From Ecdyonurus torrentis (taxonomy: Eukaryota; Arthropoda; Insecta; Ephemeroptera; Heptageniidae), in assembly GCA_949318235.1 (NCBI GenBank), contig OX439130.1, forward strand, positions 37,189,851 to 37,253,850: DNA of 64,000 nucleotides, read 5' to 3'. The position numbers and the translations under genes are program-made. The notes beneath the pieces are model-generated. The model worked only from the letters and a program-made list of their open reading frames with translations, did not search any database and was not told the origin of the DNA. Positions 32,394-42,993 of the stretch are shown here, one piece after another (position 1 is the stretch's first letter; each line of letters starts with the position of its first letter).

Positions 32394-32405
32394 CTTCTGA
32401 CACCA
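32394..32405 (-). other. Primer-binding site, probably tRNA-Leu
   Basis: TGGTGTCAGAAG on the element strand lies two bases inside the 5' LTR. It is complementary to a tRNA 3' end of the form CTTCTGACACCA, which fits tRNA-Leu best from known tRNA ends. Confidence 0.7.
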
Positions 32406-32407
32406 TT

Positions 32408-33062
32408 TGTAGCCTGCGCCATAGTGAATGTTGTTTTCCGAACCCCGAACCCCGCTACTGAGTTACCTTCTTCTCGCTCTCCGGCGCTCCGCCGCTGTAA
32501 CCTGCTCTGCCGCCGGACTCGTCCTCGTCGCTCTCGGCCGTCGCTGAATATTCACGCAAAGCGTACAGCTTTGGTGGATGTATTAATGAATAATTCTGTG
32601 ATAACTTATTGATAATCTATACTAAAAGATTATCAATTATAACTGTTATTGATAATGTTTATTAGTAATATAATGTTATTAATTCTTCTGCATTTCTTAT
32701 ATGATATTGGAGAACTTTTCAAATCAAAAACTCACATAAGTAACACTATATTTTATTATAAAATTATGAATGTGGATTATAAGTGATAAAATTAGCGCTA
32801 TATGCCGAACAATGCATAGAGCGGCGTTATAGCTTGAGGCGCCAGCGCGACACCTCAAGCTCCACACTCAGACTATCTTTCTTCCCGTCGCCTCACACGC
32901 AACACACGCAATTATGCTATAATGCACTTTTTATGCAGTTAAACTATAAAGAAGTACATCTTGTACTATATGAACGCGAATATGTAAAGAGGACTAAATA
33001 TCAATAATAAAACATTACATTATTTTATTATTAATATTGATGTTTAGGACGCGCGGGTTACA
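32408..33062 (-). repeat. Gypsy 5' LTR
   Basis: 655 bp, identical by eye to the 3' LTR. It carries the element promoter by position. On its outer side it is directly followed by the ACTC target duplication and then Polinton polymerase sequence. Confidence 0.95.
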
Positions 33063-33687
33063 ACTCTTTCTGAATGATATGTTGTATTATACTTGACTTT
33101 GAATTTAAATATTTTAGAGGATCATGCTCTTCACTCTTATTTACAATTTTATATGTGCAAATTCTTCTTTCAAATGCTGATTCTAAACACACAATTTCCC
33201 TAGTATCTAAAAGTTTTTTAAACTCACTATTCATATCTGCCAAATTATTTTCATCGACAGCCTCTGAAGCATCAATGTCTACAGTCTCAGTTGTTTCTTT
33301 CTCTTTCTGGTGTGAGGCAGGGTCAATGTTTTCATTATTTTGAGAATGTGAAGCTTCTTGGCTTGTAGCAGTGGCTGCAGTTGCTTGCGCCTGCTGTCTG
33401 ACTTGTGGAGAGTCCACGTTGCGTGTCGCTGCAACATTGACAATACTTGGAGCTTGGGTAGAAGTTGAAGCTTGCGGCTCAACGTTTTTGCTAGTTGAAA
33501 TATTGACAGCATTTGAAGTTAAAGTTGTTTCTCTAAATACGTTTCTACCACCTTGTAATTTACAATATTTTGCTGTATGTCTTTTGAGTGCATCAGTTCT
33601 ACTAAAAGTCGCATGACAATTTTTACATGCTAATTTACTAGGCCCTGCAGCTTCTGTTAAGGCAGTAACATTCTCCTCTTTTCGCAC
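33063..33687 (-). pseudogene. Polinton DNA polymerase B, N-terminal part
   Basis: About 208 codons ending where the gypsy LTR begins; the stop codon at 33058 belongs to the LTR. It carries a C2H2 zinc finger (CKNCHATFSRTDALKRH) and then a Ser/Thr/Gln/Asn-rich low-complexity linker. Last comes a short segment leading into the polymerase proper. The same frame extends upstream past the ATG and contains another finger (CENCGEFFS...H). The ATG at 33687 is therefore internal, and the true start is in the neighbouring frame at 33902. Zinc fingers in front of a Polinton-type polymerase are known in some adintovirus-like elements. Confidence 0.75.
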
Positions 33688-33902
33688 TCGTTTAGCTTGG
33701 TTTTCACTATTATGTTTACAGCTAGTGGCTTGATGTCTCTTTTTGTTTTGTATGTTAGAGAAAAACTCGCCACAATTCTCACAGGGAAAATGTTTTTCCC
33801 ATGCTTGTAAAAACTATGGAGTTGTACGTCCTTTTTTTCTTTAAATAGCAACTCGCAGTAATCACACTTGATGCTGGGAACCACTTGCTTACTGCTCGAC
33901 AT
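33657..33902 (-). pseudogene. Polinton DNA polymerase B, extreme N terminus (frameshifted)
   Basis: It starts MSSSKQVVPSIKCDYC and holds the first finger (CDYCELLFKEKKDVQLHSF). The frame then drifts out of register near 33790-33800, where homopolymers occur. Beyond that point the finger-like sequence continues in the next frame (see the adjoining segment). A -1 shift restores continuity, so a single-base indel or sequencing error in the homopolymer is likely. Confidence 0.65.
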
Positions 33903-34430
33903 CGTTGAGGCTTTAAATGAAACAGAAAGAAAGATAAATGAATATTTTGTTATGATATGATGTGTGTCTGAAGTTTAAAGGTATACTTTATTATAAAGTG
34001 GTATGCTAGTACTCATTTAAAAGATATTTAAATTCTCAAATTGAAACTAAAGTTACTATATATTGCTATCGCTCTGGCCTTGAGTACATTTATATTGCAA
34101 AACAAAAATGTTTAAATTTTCTATAACTATTATAATAAAAATATATTATTGCTTGCTAGTGCAGAGTTTAAAGATAAATATATTTTTCCTATCATATATA
34201 AACTCTAGTTGCTATATACTGTATTGCTGTCCTACTGGCTTTGAGTGATTTTACGTAGCACAAAAATTAGTTAAAATTTTATTATTATTAGTATATGAAA
34301 AAATATATTTGCTTGCTTGCACACATTTGAAAGACTTTTCTAATTTTTCTTGCATATTGTAACTCAAGTTAGTATATCTTGTTCACACTATAGCATTGAA
34401 AGAGAAATATAGTCAACGTTATATATTTTT
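33903..34430. repeat. Imperfect ~165-bp tandem repeats upstream of polB
   Basis: Three diverged units are recognisable by shared order. They run AAACTAAAGTTACTATATATTG...GGCCTTGAGTACATTT (from about 34044), AAACTCTAGTTGCTATATACTG...GGCTTTGAGTGATTTT (from about 34199) and TAACTCAAGTTAGTATATCTTG (from about 34359). They lie where a Polinton terminal repeat or promoter would be. Confidence 0.5.
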
Positions 34431-34834
34431 ACTTAGCTTTATAACATTCACTCTTTTCTCATTACTTTTCCATAGTAATTAAAAAATTATGCATATATCA
34501 TACACACATATATGAAATAAATATTGTTTTCTCACTTATATTATAAGTGAAACAAAACATTATCAAGCTCATTCTTATTTTTTTTATATTAAATAGTTTT
34601 TTAAAAAATTACCCTACACACGTTAGCAAACAATATTTTAACACACCAAGGTCAGTTTTTTTCTATTTACATGCTAAGTGCAAATATGTATATTAATTGC
34701 TCATGTTAGATTATTTTTAACAAAAATGAAAAGTATTTTATTTTCTCAAGTCAATATAGCATTGAATAATTACTCTTAAATTTATTTTGAACAAAGAAAA
34801 AATTTTATACAAGGTTAAAATAAAATTATCTATA
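34431..34834. other. Gene-free AT-rich DNA
   Basis: No gene or clear repeat is seen. The right end of the Polinton may fall here, but no inverted match to the left side was found. Confidence 0.35.
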
Positions 34835-34837
34835 GTA

Positions 34838-34930
34838 TACTCACTCGAGAGTCGAACTCGGGTCACCACAGGAGCACCTCAATTGGAACAACCTTCTCCA
34901 TCGGCAGCCACCCTCGTAATGGACATCCAG
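34838..34930 (-). repeat. tRNA-derived SINE-like fragment
   Basis: On the - strand, GTGGCTGCCGATGGAGAAGG resembles an A-box region and CCCGAGTTCGACTCTCGAG a B box with a 4-bp T stem. The spacing suits a long-variable-arm tRNA (Ser/Leu type). The acceptor stem is not recognisable, so a functional tRNA is unlikely. Confidence 0.4.
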
Positions 34931-34936
34931 CACACT

Positions 34937-36025
34937 CACTCTAAAAACAAGTGCATTACTTTAGTTACGAATACTAACTTATTTAAGATATACACTTATA
35001 AACTAATAATGGTAGCTAAAACAATGCACTTTTAGCAAGTCATTAACAGTAGCTAATTTAAGTTACTTTTGTTTAGTTATTACGGGTAACTAATATTTCC
35101 CCTCCTTCGCTACTGCGTGCGCTCGCTTCTCTGCTCTTGCTTGTCTCGCTCGCTCTCGCGCCCGCCTGCCTCACTGCACTATGACCGGCGTGTCCCGCCA
35201 CCTCTCTCTCTCTCGCACACAATTCAACCCGGCACCCGGCACACTTGTTTTTTTATATTCTTCTCTCTCTTTCCCCACATCTTAGCATGCAACATACACA
35301 ATAATAATTAAAATTCACAAAATATTACGCGTTTTCACAACAAATATAGTAATGATACGTTAGTATAAAGTTTTCAATCACATGCCTACCGTGACAGACA
35401 GTCTATACCGGTCGTAAAACACGAAAATAACAAAGACGAAATTAAATTTCAATTACATAATGTATTAAAATGACCGTTTATTTACATGTTAAATGTGTGT
35501 ATGGTATTCAAACTCCGCTAAAACGATAAATACCTTCATTGAGACCACATTTTTGCTCATTTACCCGCCATGTCTGCACCACGCACATACCGGCATCTGG
35601 CATCATCATCAGTCCTCATATTTACGTTTCCTCCTTTCGCCGGACCTAAAATAAAATTTTCCACAAAGTAAACGCATTCTTACACATAAAATTATTATAT
35701 TAAAACCATGTTTACTTCCCGTGTATTCCTTTAGTTTGTGGATTTTTCAAGAGCCGCTTCGCTTGCATTCTTCCTTCTTCTTCGCCATGTTGCTTAATTC
35801 TTTTCACTATTCGTATGTTGTCGCAAGTGTTCGGCAGTGATCGTGAAGTTGTGTTTTAAATTAGTTACCGCGGCAAACTTACTTTAGATGGGCGCGAGAT
35901 TAGGCATTGATAATAACTTATTTTAAACACAAAAATATTGCCAACTTATTTAATGCAGAAAAAATGTTTAGCAGCTAAAGTTAGTTAATAAAAACAACTA
36001 AAGTAATGCACTATTTTTTTGAGTG
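34937..36025. mobile_element. Non-autonomous TIR element, 1.1 kb
   Basis: The left end, CACTCTAAAAACAAGTGCATTACTTTAGTT, in pieces matches the right end read in reverse (CACTCAAAAAAATAG, then TGCATTACTTTAGTT) over about 30 bp. The interior is GC-richer at 35100-35260, with many GCTCGC words, and has no transposase. A target duplication is not clear. The adjoining CAGCAC on both sides may be part of the terminus. Confidence 0.65.
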
Positions 36026-36293
36026 CTGTAGCACTGTATATAGCATTGCATATAGCAGTACATGCAGTAAGGGAGTGGGTGGGGTTAATTTTTTTAACGA
36101 ATATTCTGGTAGGTATCGGTCATATATACCACCCTATATACTTTATTTCACCATCCCATACATTATTGATTGGTTATTGGCTCTCAAAGAGGCAAATATG
36201 AGGTTGAAAATTGAAGTTGGCTATCAGGCGATTATAAAGCTGCAGGAGGTCGTCGTTCAAATACAGTAGCATCGTGGGTGGTCCTGTGTGGTA
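36026..36293. other. Gene-free DNA
   Basis: No gene is recognised. Small overlapping open frames here lack any family signature. Confidence 0.35.
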
Positions 36294-36394
36294 TATCGAT
36301 GTTGGGATGCAGAAATGCGACCGATGAGAAAAATCATGAGTAAAAACCTCATGATTTTTCTCATCGGTCGCATTTCTGCATCCCAACATCGATA
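36294..36394. repeat. Perfect 47-bp hairpin with a 7-nt loop
   Basis: Arms 36294-36340 and 36348-36394 are exact reverse complements (outer end TATCGATGTTGGGATGC, inner end CATGAG/CTCATG) around TAAAAAC. It could be a miniature foldback transposon or a young hairpin RNA locus. It directly abuts the next foldback. Confidence 0.9.
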
Positions 36395-36633
36395 TGTACA
36401 GTTTCGATCAAATGAATAGTTACCATTTAAACTCGATGTTTTTTACCGCGTTAAATTTCGTTCAATTTTGCAACCTTGTTTATGATTATTCATTGAACTC
36501 TATATTCTCAATCACATCTATATTCAAATTCATTGAGTCTATATATTGTAAAAGTTGACAAAGACACCACAAGAAGTCACCTGTGATGCACTCAGGTAGA
36601 CAATCTGGCGGGTAAATATTTTGCTTGCTTGCT

Positions 36634-36674
<41 letters not shown>

Positions 36675-36855
36675 GAAATGCTTTCAAGTATTTGTTTGAT
36701 AACAAGTTTCAAACTATTTTTAACCAAATTGCTGTCATTACAAATCATATTGATATAAATGATAAAAAAAATCTTAATTTTAATCTCTTAATCGGGCAAA
36801 TCGGTAAGTCAACAGTTATTTTGAAACATAAAAAAAAACAATAAATGTATTTCTT

Positions 36856-36950
<95 letters not shown>

Positions 36951-37189
36951 AGCAAGCAAGCAAAATATTTATTCAACGGATTGTCTACCTGAGTGCATCA
37001 CAGGTGACTTCTTGTGGTGTATTTGTCAACTATTACAATATATAGACTCAATGAATTTGAATATAGATGTGATTGAGAATATAGAGTTCAATGAATAATC
37101 ATAAACAAGGTTGCAAAATTGAACAAAATTTAACGCGGTAAAAAACATCGAGTTTCAATGGTAACTATTCATTTGATCGAAACTGTACA
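36395..37189. repeat. Foldback element enclosing TC/AG microsatellites
   Basis: Arms of about 245 bp (36395-36640 and 36943-37189) are near-identical reverse complements, starting TGTACAGTTTCGATC and ending with its complement. The inner boundary of each arm is a microsatellite: (TC)n at 36640-36670 and a longer (AG)n at 36859-36942. Mirror-image open frames in the arms are by-products. Confidence 0.85.
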
Positions 37190-37704
37190 TCCACTTTCTC
37201 AAGCTAAAGAAATTAATTAAATTTTATAGTCCTCGTAAAAAATTTTAATATAAATTTTATAGTTCTTGGAAAAATTTGTGAACAAGGAAATGCAAATATG
37301 CAAACAAGGAAGTAAATTTATCAATAAAAATTTATAGTAGTAATTAATTTTTACGACTTTGAAAGTGCACTTCCACTCATCTTACAGGAAATATGAAACC
37401 GGATACGGATAGAGCATCGCAAATTAAGCAAGAATATGTAAAAAAAAATTGCTACACTCAGAAAACTACACTATGAAAAATCAGTTATAGTGGAAATAAG
37501 TTAGTTATAAAAAATCTGTCTGATTTATCTTTTAGACAACTCATTCAATGACGAAAATCGTTAAAAAAATGTACACTCAAAAAACTACACTAAAAATTTT
37601 TTTTGGCTAATCTGCTTAAATTCGAATTTTTTGAAATTTTCTCCAGAAATAGATACGTAATGACATACTCTACACAGTGCTTTACACAATGTGCCGCCAT
37701 TTTT
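37190..37704. other. Gene-free AT-rich DNA
   Basis: Contains repeated ACACTCA(G/A)AAAACTACACTA near 37453 and 37572. No gene is seen. Confidence 0.4.
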
Positions 37705-38030
37705 TTTTAGTGTATTTAAACCCGTGTACGTACGCTAGCAATCACTGACTGCACACAAGTCCGTCGCCATCTTGTTGCAAGCCTCGTGTACGTACGCAAA
37801 TACTCATTTGCTACACACAAATCGGACGCCATCTTGGTTTTTACCTCGTGTACGTGCGCTAATACACACCTGCCACGCCCATATCGCCGCCATCTTGGTT
37901 TTTTACCTCGTGGACGTACGCGAAAAGCAGCAATCCACACAAAATCGATGCCATTTTGTTTTTATACCTCGTGGACGTACGCGAGCTTGTGTGGATGCAT
38001 CCACATTCTGCTGTATCCATACTTATCTAC
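37705..38030 (-). repeat. 60-bp minisatellite, copy 2 (inverted)
   Basis: The same ordered series of units as 16905-17265, in opposite orientation and highly similar. It also shares the flank ending CTGTATCCATACTTATCTAC. Each unit has GCCATCTTG or GCCATTTTG and a GTACGTACGC-type step. Overlapping open frames on both strands are by-products. Confidence 0.85.
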
Positions 38031-38214
38031 TGATATGATATTTTAAACGAATTTGTATAATAATATAAAATCGAAGTGATCGTCGTATATATTTTGTTGA
38101 TGGTATTTGATCACGATACTGTTCACCTGCGCTCCTATACATATAGCTGTACAGCATTTCAGTGCTTCCCCTTTAAGTTAGGCAACTCGTCGAGCAAGCA
38201 AGCTGCCACCACCG

Positions 38215-38250
<36 letters not shown>

Positions 38251-38779
38251 AACGAGAACGAGTGACTATTTTATCCATTTCCTTGTGCTTATGTGGTATT
38301 ATCATTGTTTTAGAAATTATTATTATTATCAGTATTATTACATTTTTATAATTGTACCGTACAATATATTGTATAGTGTAGTTTGTTTTCAATAGATAAA
38401 TAGAACAAAACAAAAAAACACCTTCAATTTCATGAAGATTTTGGAATTAAAAAAAGTAAAATATAAACATTGTCATTGCCACACACTTTTCCATAGGGCA
38501 CTTTCTGTGACAAAAAGAAATAAGCTGCAATATCTGAGAAATAATGTTTGTTTAAAATATGACGCTAATAGCATGTTCACACCGAGCATTATTTGCATTA
38601 CACTGCTTGGAATTTTTATAGTTTTAAGTGGAGATTACATGCAATCAAATGTACTGCATGTTGGCAATATTTATCCATGAATCAACTCAAATTTGATTTT
38701 AAAAACTGAAGATATTTCTGTGTAAACGCATTTAAAACAAAAATGTTTCAAAAAGTTGGCCATTTTTACATTAGGAATT
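38031..38779. other. Gene-free DNA
   Basis: Contains a (TC)n run at 38219-38246. The 82-codon open frame at 38432-38680 has no recognised domain. It is hydrophobic near its end, and I do not call it. Confidence 0.4.
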
Positions 38780-38816
38780 TAATATTTTATATATATATTA
38801 TATATATATATATAAT

Positions 38817-38886
<70 letters not shown>

Positions 38887-38887
38887 A

Positions 38888-38980
<93 letters not shown>

Positions 38981-39020
38981 TATATATATATATATATTAT
39001 ACATATATATATATATTATC
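38780..39020. repeat. (AT)n microsatellite
   Basis: About 240 bp of almost pure AT dinucleotides with a few TAAT interruptions. It is self-complementary and prone to assembly error. Confidence 0.95.
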
Positions 39021-40074
39021 ATTAATTTTTTTAGCTTTTTCCTGAGCATAATTCATTAACTATTAGCCTTTGTTCTTTTAACTGAATATTTTGCAAATTT
39101 AATATAAAAAAAAAGATAGAGAAAGAGGGAGAGCTCCTATACAAATTCGCGTCCGGCTGTTAATAAGTCTTTTCTTCTTTCACATTGTGTTCCCCATTCT
39201 TTTCTTTAGCTTAATTAAAGTTTTAAAAAAGATTGTTAGATAATAGTAATTCGTTAGAAACCTCATATACAAAATGAGGAGTAATTTTCTAAAGACTTGG
39301 AACGTGAGTTAATTTTTCTATCCTCTTGTCCTGTACAATTTATAAACATGAAAAACTGAAATTTATATTCCTCTCACTCATATGTCTCATCATCATAATA
39401 TGTTACTCTTTTACATGATCTATGTAATTTTCATTAAATGAAATTGTACTTTTTGTCACCATTAACCTCTTAAAAGCTGATTAAACTGTGATGGTAGTTA
39501 AAAAAATTTTTTAAAGAAAATTAAATGCAGAAGTTATTTAAAACATACCCTTCTTTATCATAGGTTAATTTACTCCACTCTCTTTAGTAGAATTATTCAC
39601 TCTTACGAATCCGTAAAGGTATAACAACAACAAAAAAACTGACATGATAAAATAACCACCTTGCACGCATAAAATAATACGTAATTATTTTGCTAACTTT
39701 TGATTTTAGTAACAATTATTCATATAATACAGCATAATTTATGCTGTATTGCATAGCTACTTTGTTGAATAGCTGATATTAGATAAGCTTTAAAGTATGC
39801 TGTTGCATCTCCTAGCAACATTATTTATGCTATTGTATGAGTACAAATTATTGCATATTTTCTTTAATCCTTGTGTAAATAAAACAGTTTTGCCTGGAGA
39901 CTCCAGATATTATATTTCTGTACAGACACTGTCACATAAAATGTTACTCTATTGTCTCAAAGTAAAGTCATATAGAGTAAAAAAATTTATGATATTTAGA
40001 AATTAAATTTTTCACTATTTGAAGCAGCCATGTATGCAAACAACAAACTAACGAGCGTACTTTTTATGTTTCAG
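39021..40074. other. Intron or upstream DNA before the first visible KIF26 exon
   Basis: No coding exon is recognised. The acceptor TTTTTATGTTTCAG ends at 40074. Confidence 0.5.
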
Positions 40075-40324
40075 ATTGTGAACAGAGTCCCGGAGTGTAC
40101 CTGAGAGACGACCCCTTGCTAGGAGGTCAGTTACAACTTACAACAACACTCTGAGCTCAGGGTACCGACAGCAGAGCGTGCCGCCTTCTACCTTGACGCC
40201 GCAGTATCTGCTCGCACAAGACCTGTGCAGAATGCAGGGGAGGAGGCGCGTGGCTGGGACTCGCACTTCCTCTACACCTTGCACGTCTACCAGTACAGCG
40301 TGGACCGCTCTGGCAAAGGAGGAG
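40075..40324 (+). CDS. KIF26: KIF26 exon (motor domain), with 7-bp duplication
   Basis: The exon encodes [20 protein letters not shown] at its start and [19 protein letters not shown] to [19 protein letters not shown] at its end. These are diagnostic for the KIF26 motor region before the switch II segment. The two halves are in different frames: TTACAAC occurs twice in tandem (40131-40137 and 40138-40144). Read straight through, the frame hits TGA at about 40152. With a single TTACAAC the frame is continuous and matches the family, including the [10 protein letters not shown] segment. The acceptor is TTTCAG; the donor is GGAG|GTCAGT. It enters with two bases of a split codon and leaves with one. 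The duplication is either a real null or variant allele or an assembly error. Confidence 0.88.
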
Positions 40325-41859
40325 GTCAGTAACAAACAGCTTGTCCACAATTTTAAGTCAATTTCTCACATTGCAAAGCCTTAGAAACTTTTCTCGGCAC
40401 TTTGATAATAGAAAGAAATAGTTTAAATATATAAGAGATGAAATCTATTAAAATGAAAAATACCCCCCCCCCCTTTTTTTTTTTTTTTTTTGTAAAATAA
40501 AAACAAAATTTTGAAGACTTTCATGATTTGGTGTATATTACTTTTAAAAAATAATGTTAATACTGCCACACAAAAAAAATGTTTCGATTTTTTTTTATTG
40601 AAATTTTTAATGTAAATTAGTCATTTTAAATACATAATATTGTGATTATATTCGCATAAGTGAGCTCTTTTTTTTAAGTATATTATACCTATAGAATACG
40701 TTTATTATTGTAATTACACTCAATTAAATCATGTATTCTGCAGTGTTTAATTAACAATTTTATTTATAAATACAGCTCTATAATAATTCTCTTATCTCTC
40801 TTTTAAACTAAAACAAATCTACATTATGAATGAACTTCAAAACATAATACTATATGACTTATTATAACCTTATAAAGTATATATAATAGTTTAAATATAC
40901 ATCACAATACATGCATATAATACATGTTAAAATATTAAATTAAATTACAACAACGTATAAGACAATAAACAGTATTGTCTTTTCTCTTTCTACCCTCTCT
41001 CTAGAAAATGAAAATCCTGTGTGGTATTTTACATTATTTGTCGATAAGCAATGGGAAATACATTGCAAGTTTCTGTGTATTGTGTGCAATAACTGCATTC
41101 TTTGCAAGAGCGGCAAGAGACTTTAGCACCTCATGACACCAAAGACTTACTAAGTTTGAATTATGGCGCTCATTTCCGTTATATTTTCCGCACAAGGGGA
41201 CTTGAAATTTAGGGTGTAATCATACGCTCTTTATGTTTTAAATCAAGTATACAAAAAAAAAAAAAAAAAAAAAAAAAAAACTTCATTTTAGCTTCTTATA
41301 AAATTTATTTGAAATATTTAGAAGTTTTTTTAGTGCTGGTATATTTTTTATTAAAATATTTCTTATTCTATATAAGAGAGAGAAATAATTAAATTTTTAA
41401 ACGTATTGCTTTGAATAAAAGTTTATATTAAAGTCAGTAATTGCTTGTAAGAAAAAAATCAATGATGATAAAAACGTTTTCTATAACCTCAGATACTTAT
41501 TTTAAATTGGAATTAACATTTTATCAATATTGACCTTTTTTTTTTTTTCTTGTATACATTTTGTGTATAGCTTTTTTTATGTGATTATTAAGTTAATATT
41601 GATTAATTTTTATGAGTTTAGAGAAGCGTGTGGGAATATTGCTTGCCGTGGTTGTTTTTCTTTTTAATGTTCGTGCTTTATTTAAATTTTAAAATTTATA
41701 CACCATGGGTTTATAAAATAACAACTTAAAATATGTTATATCTCTATTTTAAGTCATTCATTGTAACTCTAAATAAAGATTGGGCGATGAGTGTGTTAAT
41801 TACTTTTATAAAAAAAAATATTATATAGTTTGTAGAAATTTGGTTCTCTAACTCATGAC
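40325..41859 (+). other. KIF26 intron, 5' part
   Basis: AT-rich and gene-free. It has a C-run followed by a T-run at 40464-40491 and a poly(A) run at 41252-41280. Confidence 0.6.
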
Positions 41860-42531
41860 TAGGGACCGGATCTCCAGTTTGTTCAGTTTTTGAAATATGC
41901 ATGCTAGGTCACATCTGAGTTCAGATGTTCACGAATCATGAAGTTTTATTGCCGAAAATGCAAAAAAGTTTGGACTGAAAAAAACTGATTTTGAAATTTG
42001 TAAACTGGGTCAGTTATTTTAAGTTTTTGTCAGTTTTTCCCAGTTTTTCTCAGTTTTTGGAAACTGAAAATGGATTTTTACCACACAAAAACTTAAAACG
42101 ACGTGTTTTAACAAAAAAAAAAAAAAAGAAAAGAAAAAGAAAAAGAAAAAGAAAAGAAAAAAGAAAAACAATTTTTTTTTTGAAATATATATTTTCAAAT
42201 GAACACCATTAAAAATTGTTAAAAAGAATTTCAAAAAAACAAAAAACAGCTCTCATTGATACTCGCAAGTAAAGTGTATCGGATAATAATTAAACGGATT
42301 TTTTTTCATAAAAAAATATAAATTTTAACCTTCTTTGTTGATAAATTTTCGTTTTTAAGTTAAAAATTATCAAAACTGAATTTCACTGTTTTTGTACAAT
42401 TAAACTGTTTTTGTACAATTAAACTGAAAGTGGACTGATTTTGCCGTTTTTGCAAACTGGTTATGCAAAAAAAACTGGACTGAATTCAGCACTGAAAATG
42501 CACATTTTCAAAACTGGAAATCCGGTCCCTA
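41860..42531. mobile_element. hAT-type MITE in a KIF26 intron
   Basis: Termini TAGGGACCGGATCTCCAG and its inverted match (one mismatch) are flanked by the exact 8-bp repeat CTCATGAC (41852-41859 and 42532-42539). The subterminal regions hold many CAGTTT/AAACTG words, probable transposase-binding repeats. There is no transposase. A run of A and AAAG lies inside at 42113-42166. Confidence 0.9.
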
Positions 42532-42854
42532 CTCATGACTGTAAGAATTGTAAATAATTTTTTACTTTCCTTTCTGTTGCAAACAGTTGAGTTTGTAATT
42601 AAAAACTATGGAGAGTAAAATAAAATTTTAACTTTTTTTAGTAACGTATTATTTGCAGGCTTTCTCTCTCTCTCTCTCTCTCTCTCACTCCTACTCCTCC
42701 ATCATACTTTCATGTATCCATTAAAGAGCAACGTTTAAAGCTATAAATTTTTAAGTGACCTGATTTTAGGTGATTGAAGTGTATTTAGGAAAAAAAAACG
42801 CTAATGTGATTGGTGTCAGATGAGTTGACTAATGATTGATTGATTGATTGACAG

Positions 42855-42993
42855 TGGCTGGCGGGCGCAGCAGGCTGCACTTGCTGGACCTAGGAAGCTG
42901 TGAGAGAGGTCGCGCGGGGGGAGGTATACCACTCTCAGGTATCGTCAACGTACTACTCGCGATCTTCAATGGACAGAAACATCTTCCATACAG
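42855..42993 (+). CDS. KIF26: KIF26 exon (motor domain, switch II-equivalent)
   Basis: Encodes [18 protein letters not shown] followed by a Gly-rich loop and [20 protein letters not shown]. The LHLLDLGSC segment corresponds to the switch II strand, where active kinesins have DLAGSE. The KIF26 family has this altered form, consistent with loss of ATP hydrolysis. Acceptor TTGACAG, donor ACAG|GTAAGT. Both junctions keep phase with the neighbouring exons. Confidence 0.92.

Larger units (their letters stand above)
24300..33062 (-). mobile_element. Complete Ty3/gypsy LTR retrotransposon inserted in Polinton polB
   Basis: An 8.76-kb element on the - strand with two 655-bp LTRs, flanked by the 4-bp direct repeat ACTC (24296-24299 and 33063-33066). 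LTR ends are TGTA...TACA. In element order: 5' LTR (32408-33062), primer-binding site, gag, pol in the -1 frame, a 1.9-kb non-coding tail, polypurine tract and 3' LTR (24300-24954). The two LTRs read as identical throughout and both genes are open, so insertion was recent and the element may still be competent. No env gene is present. Confidence 0.95.
19283..33902. mobile_element. Decayed Maverick/Polinton (adintovirus-like) element
   Basis: Three family hallmarks occur together: a retroviral-type integrase with a C-terminal chromodomain (+ strand), a protein-primed type B DNA polymerase with N-terminal zinc fingers (- strand, convergent with the integrase), and small proteins of the kind these elements carry. 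The gypsy insertion 24300-33062 splits the polymerase. Without it the visible element is about 5.9 kb, well short of the usual 15-20 kb. No capsid, packaging ATPase or maturation protease gene is seen. Terminal inverted repeats were not located, so both limits are limits of visible coding sequence. Confidence 0.85.

Noticed and set aside
18111..34834. Polinton terminal inverted repeats
   Set aside because: I compared the outer regions by eye and found no convincing inverted match, so no TIR is annotated.
36745..37045. Ser/Leu- or Arg/Glu-repeat proteins
   Set aside because: They are translations of the TC/AG microsatellite inside a foldback.
38432..38680. 82-codon open frame upstream of KIF26
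   Set aside because: No recognisable domain or splice context, and codon composition like the AT-rich background.
40126..40160. A 35-nt micro-intron in the first KIF26 exon (GTCAGT...CTCAG)
   Set aside because: Too short for a normal spliceosomal intron, and its removal does not restore the correct frame. The 7-bp duplication explains the break better.
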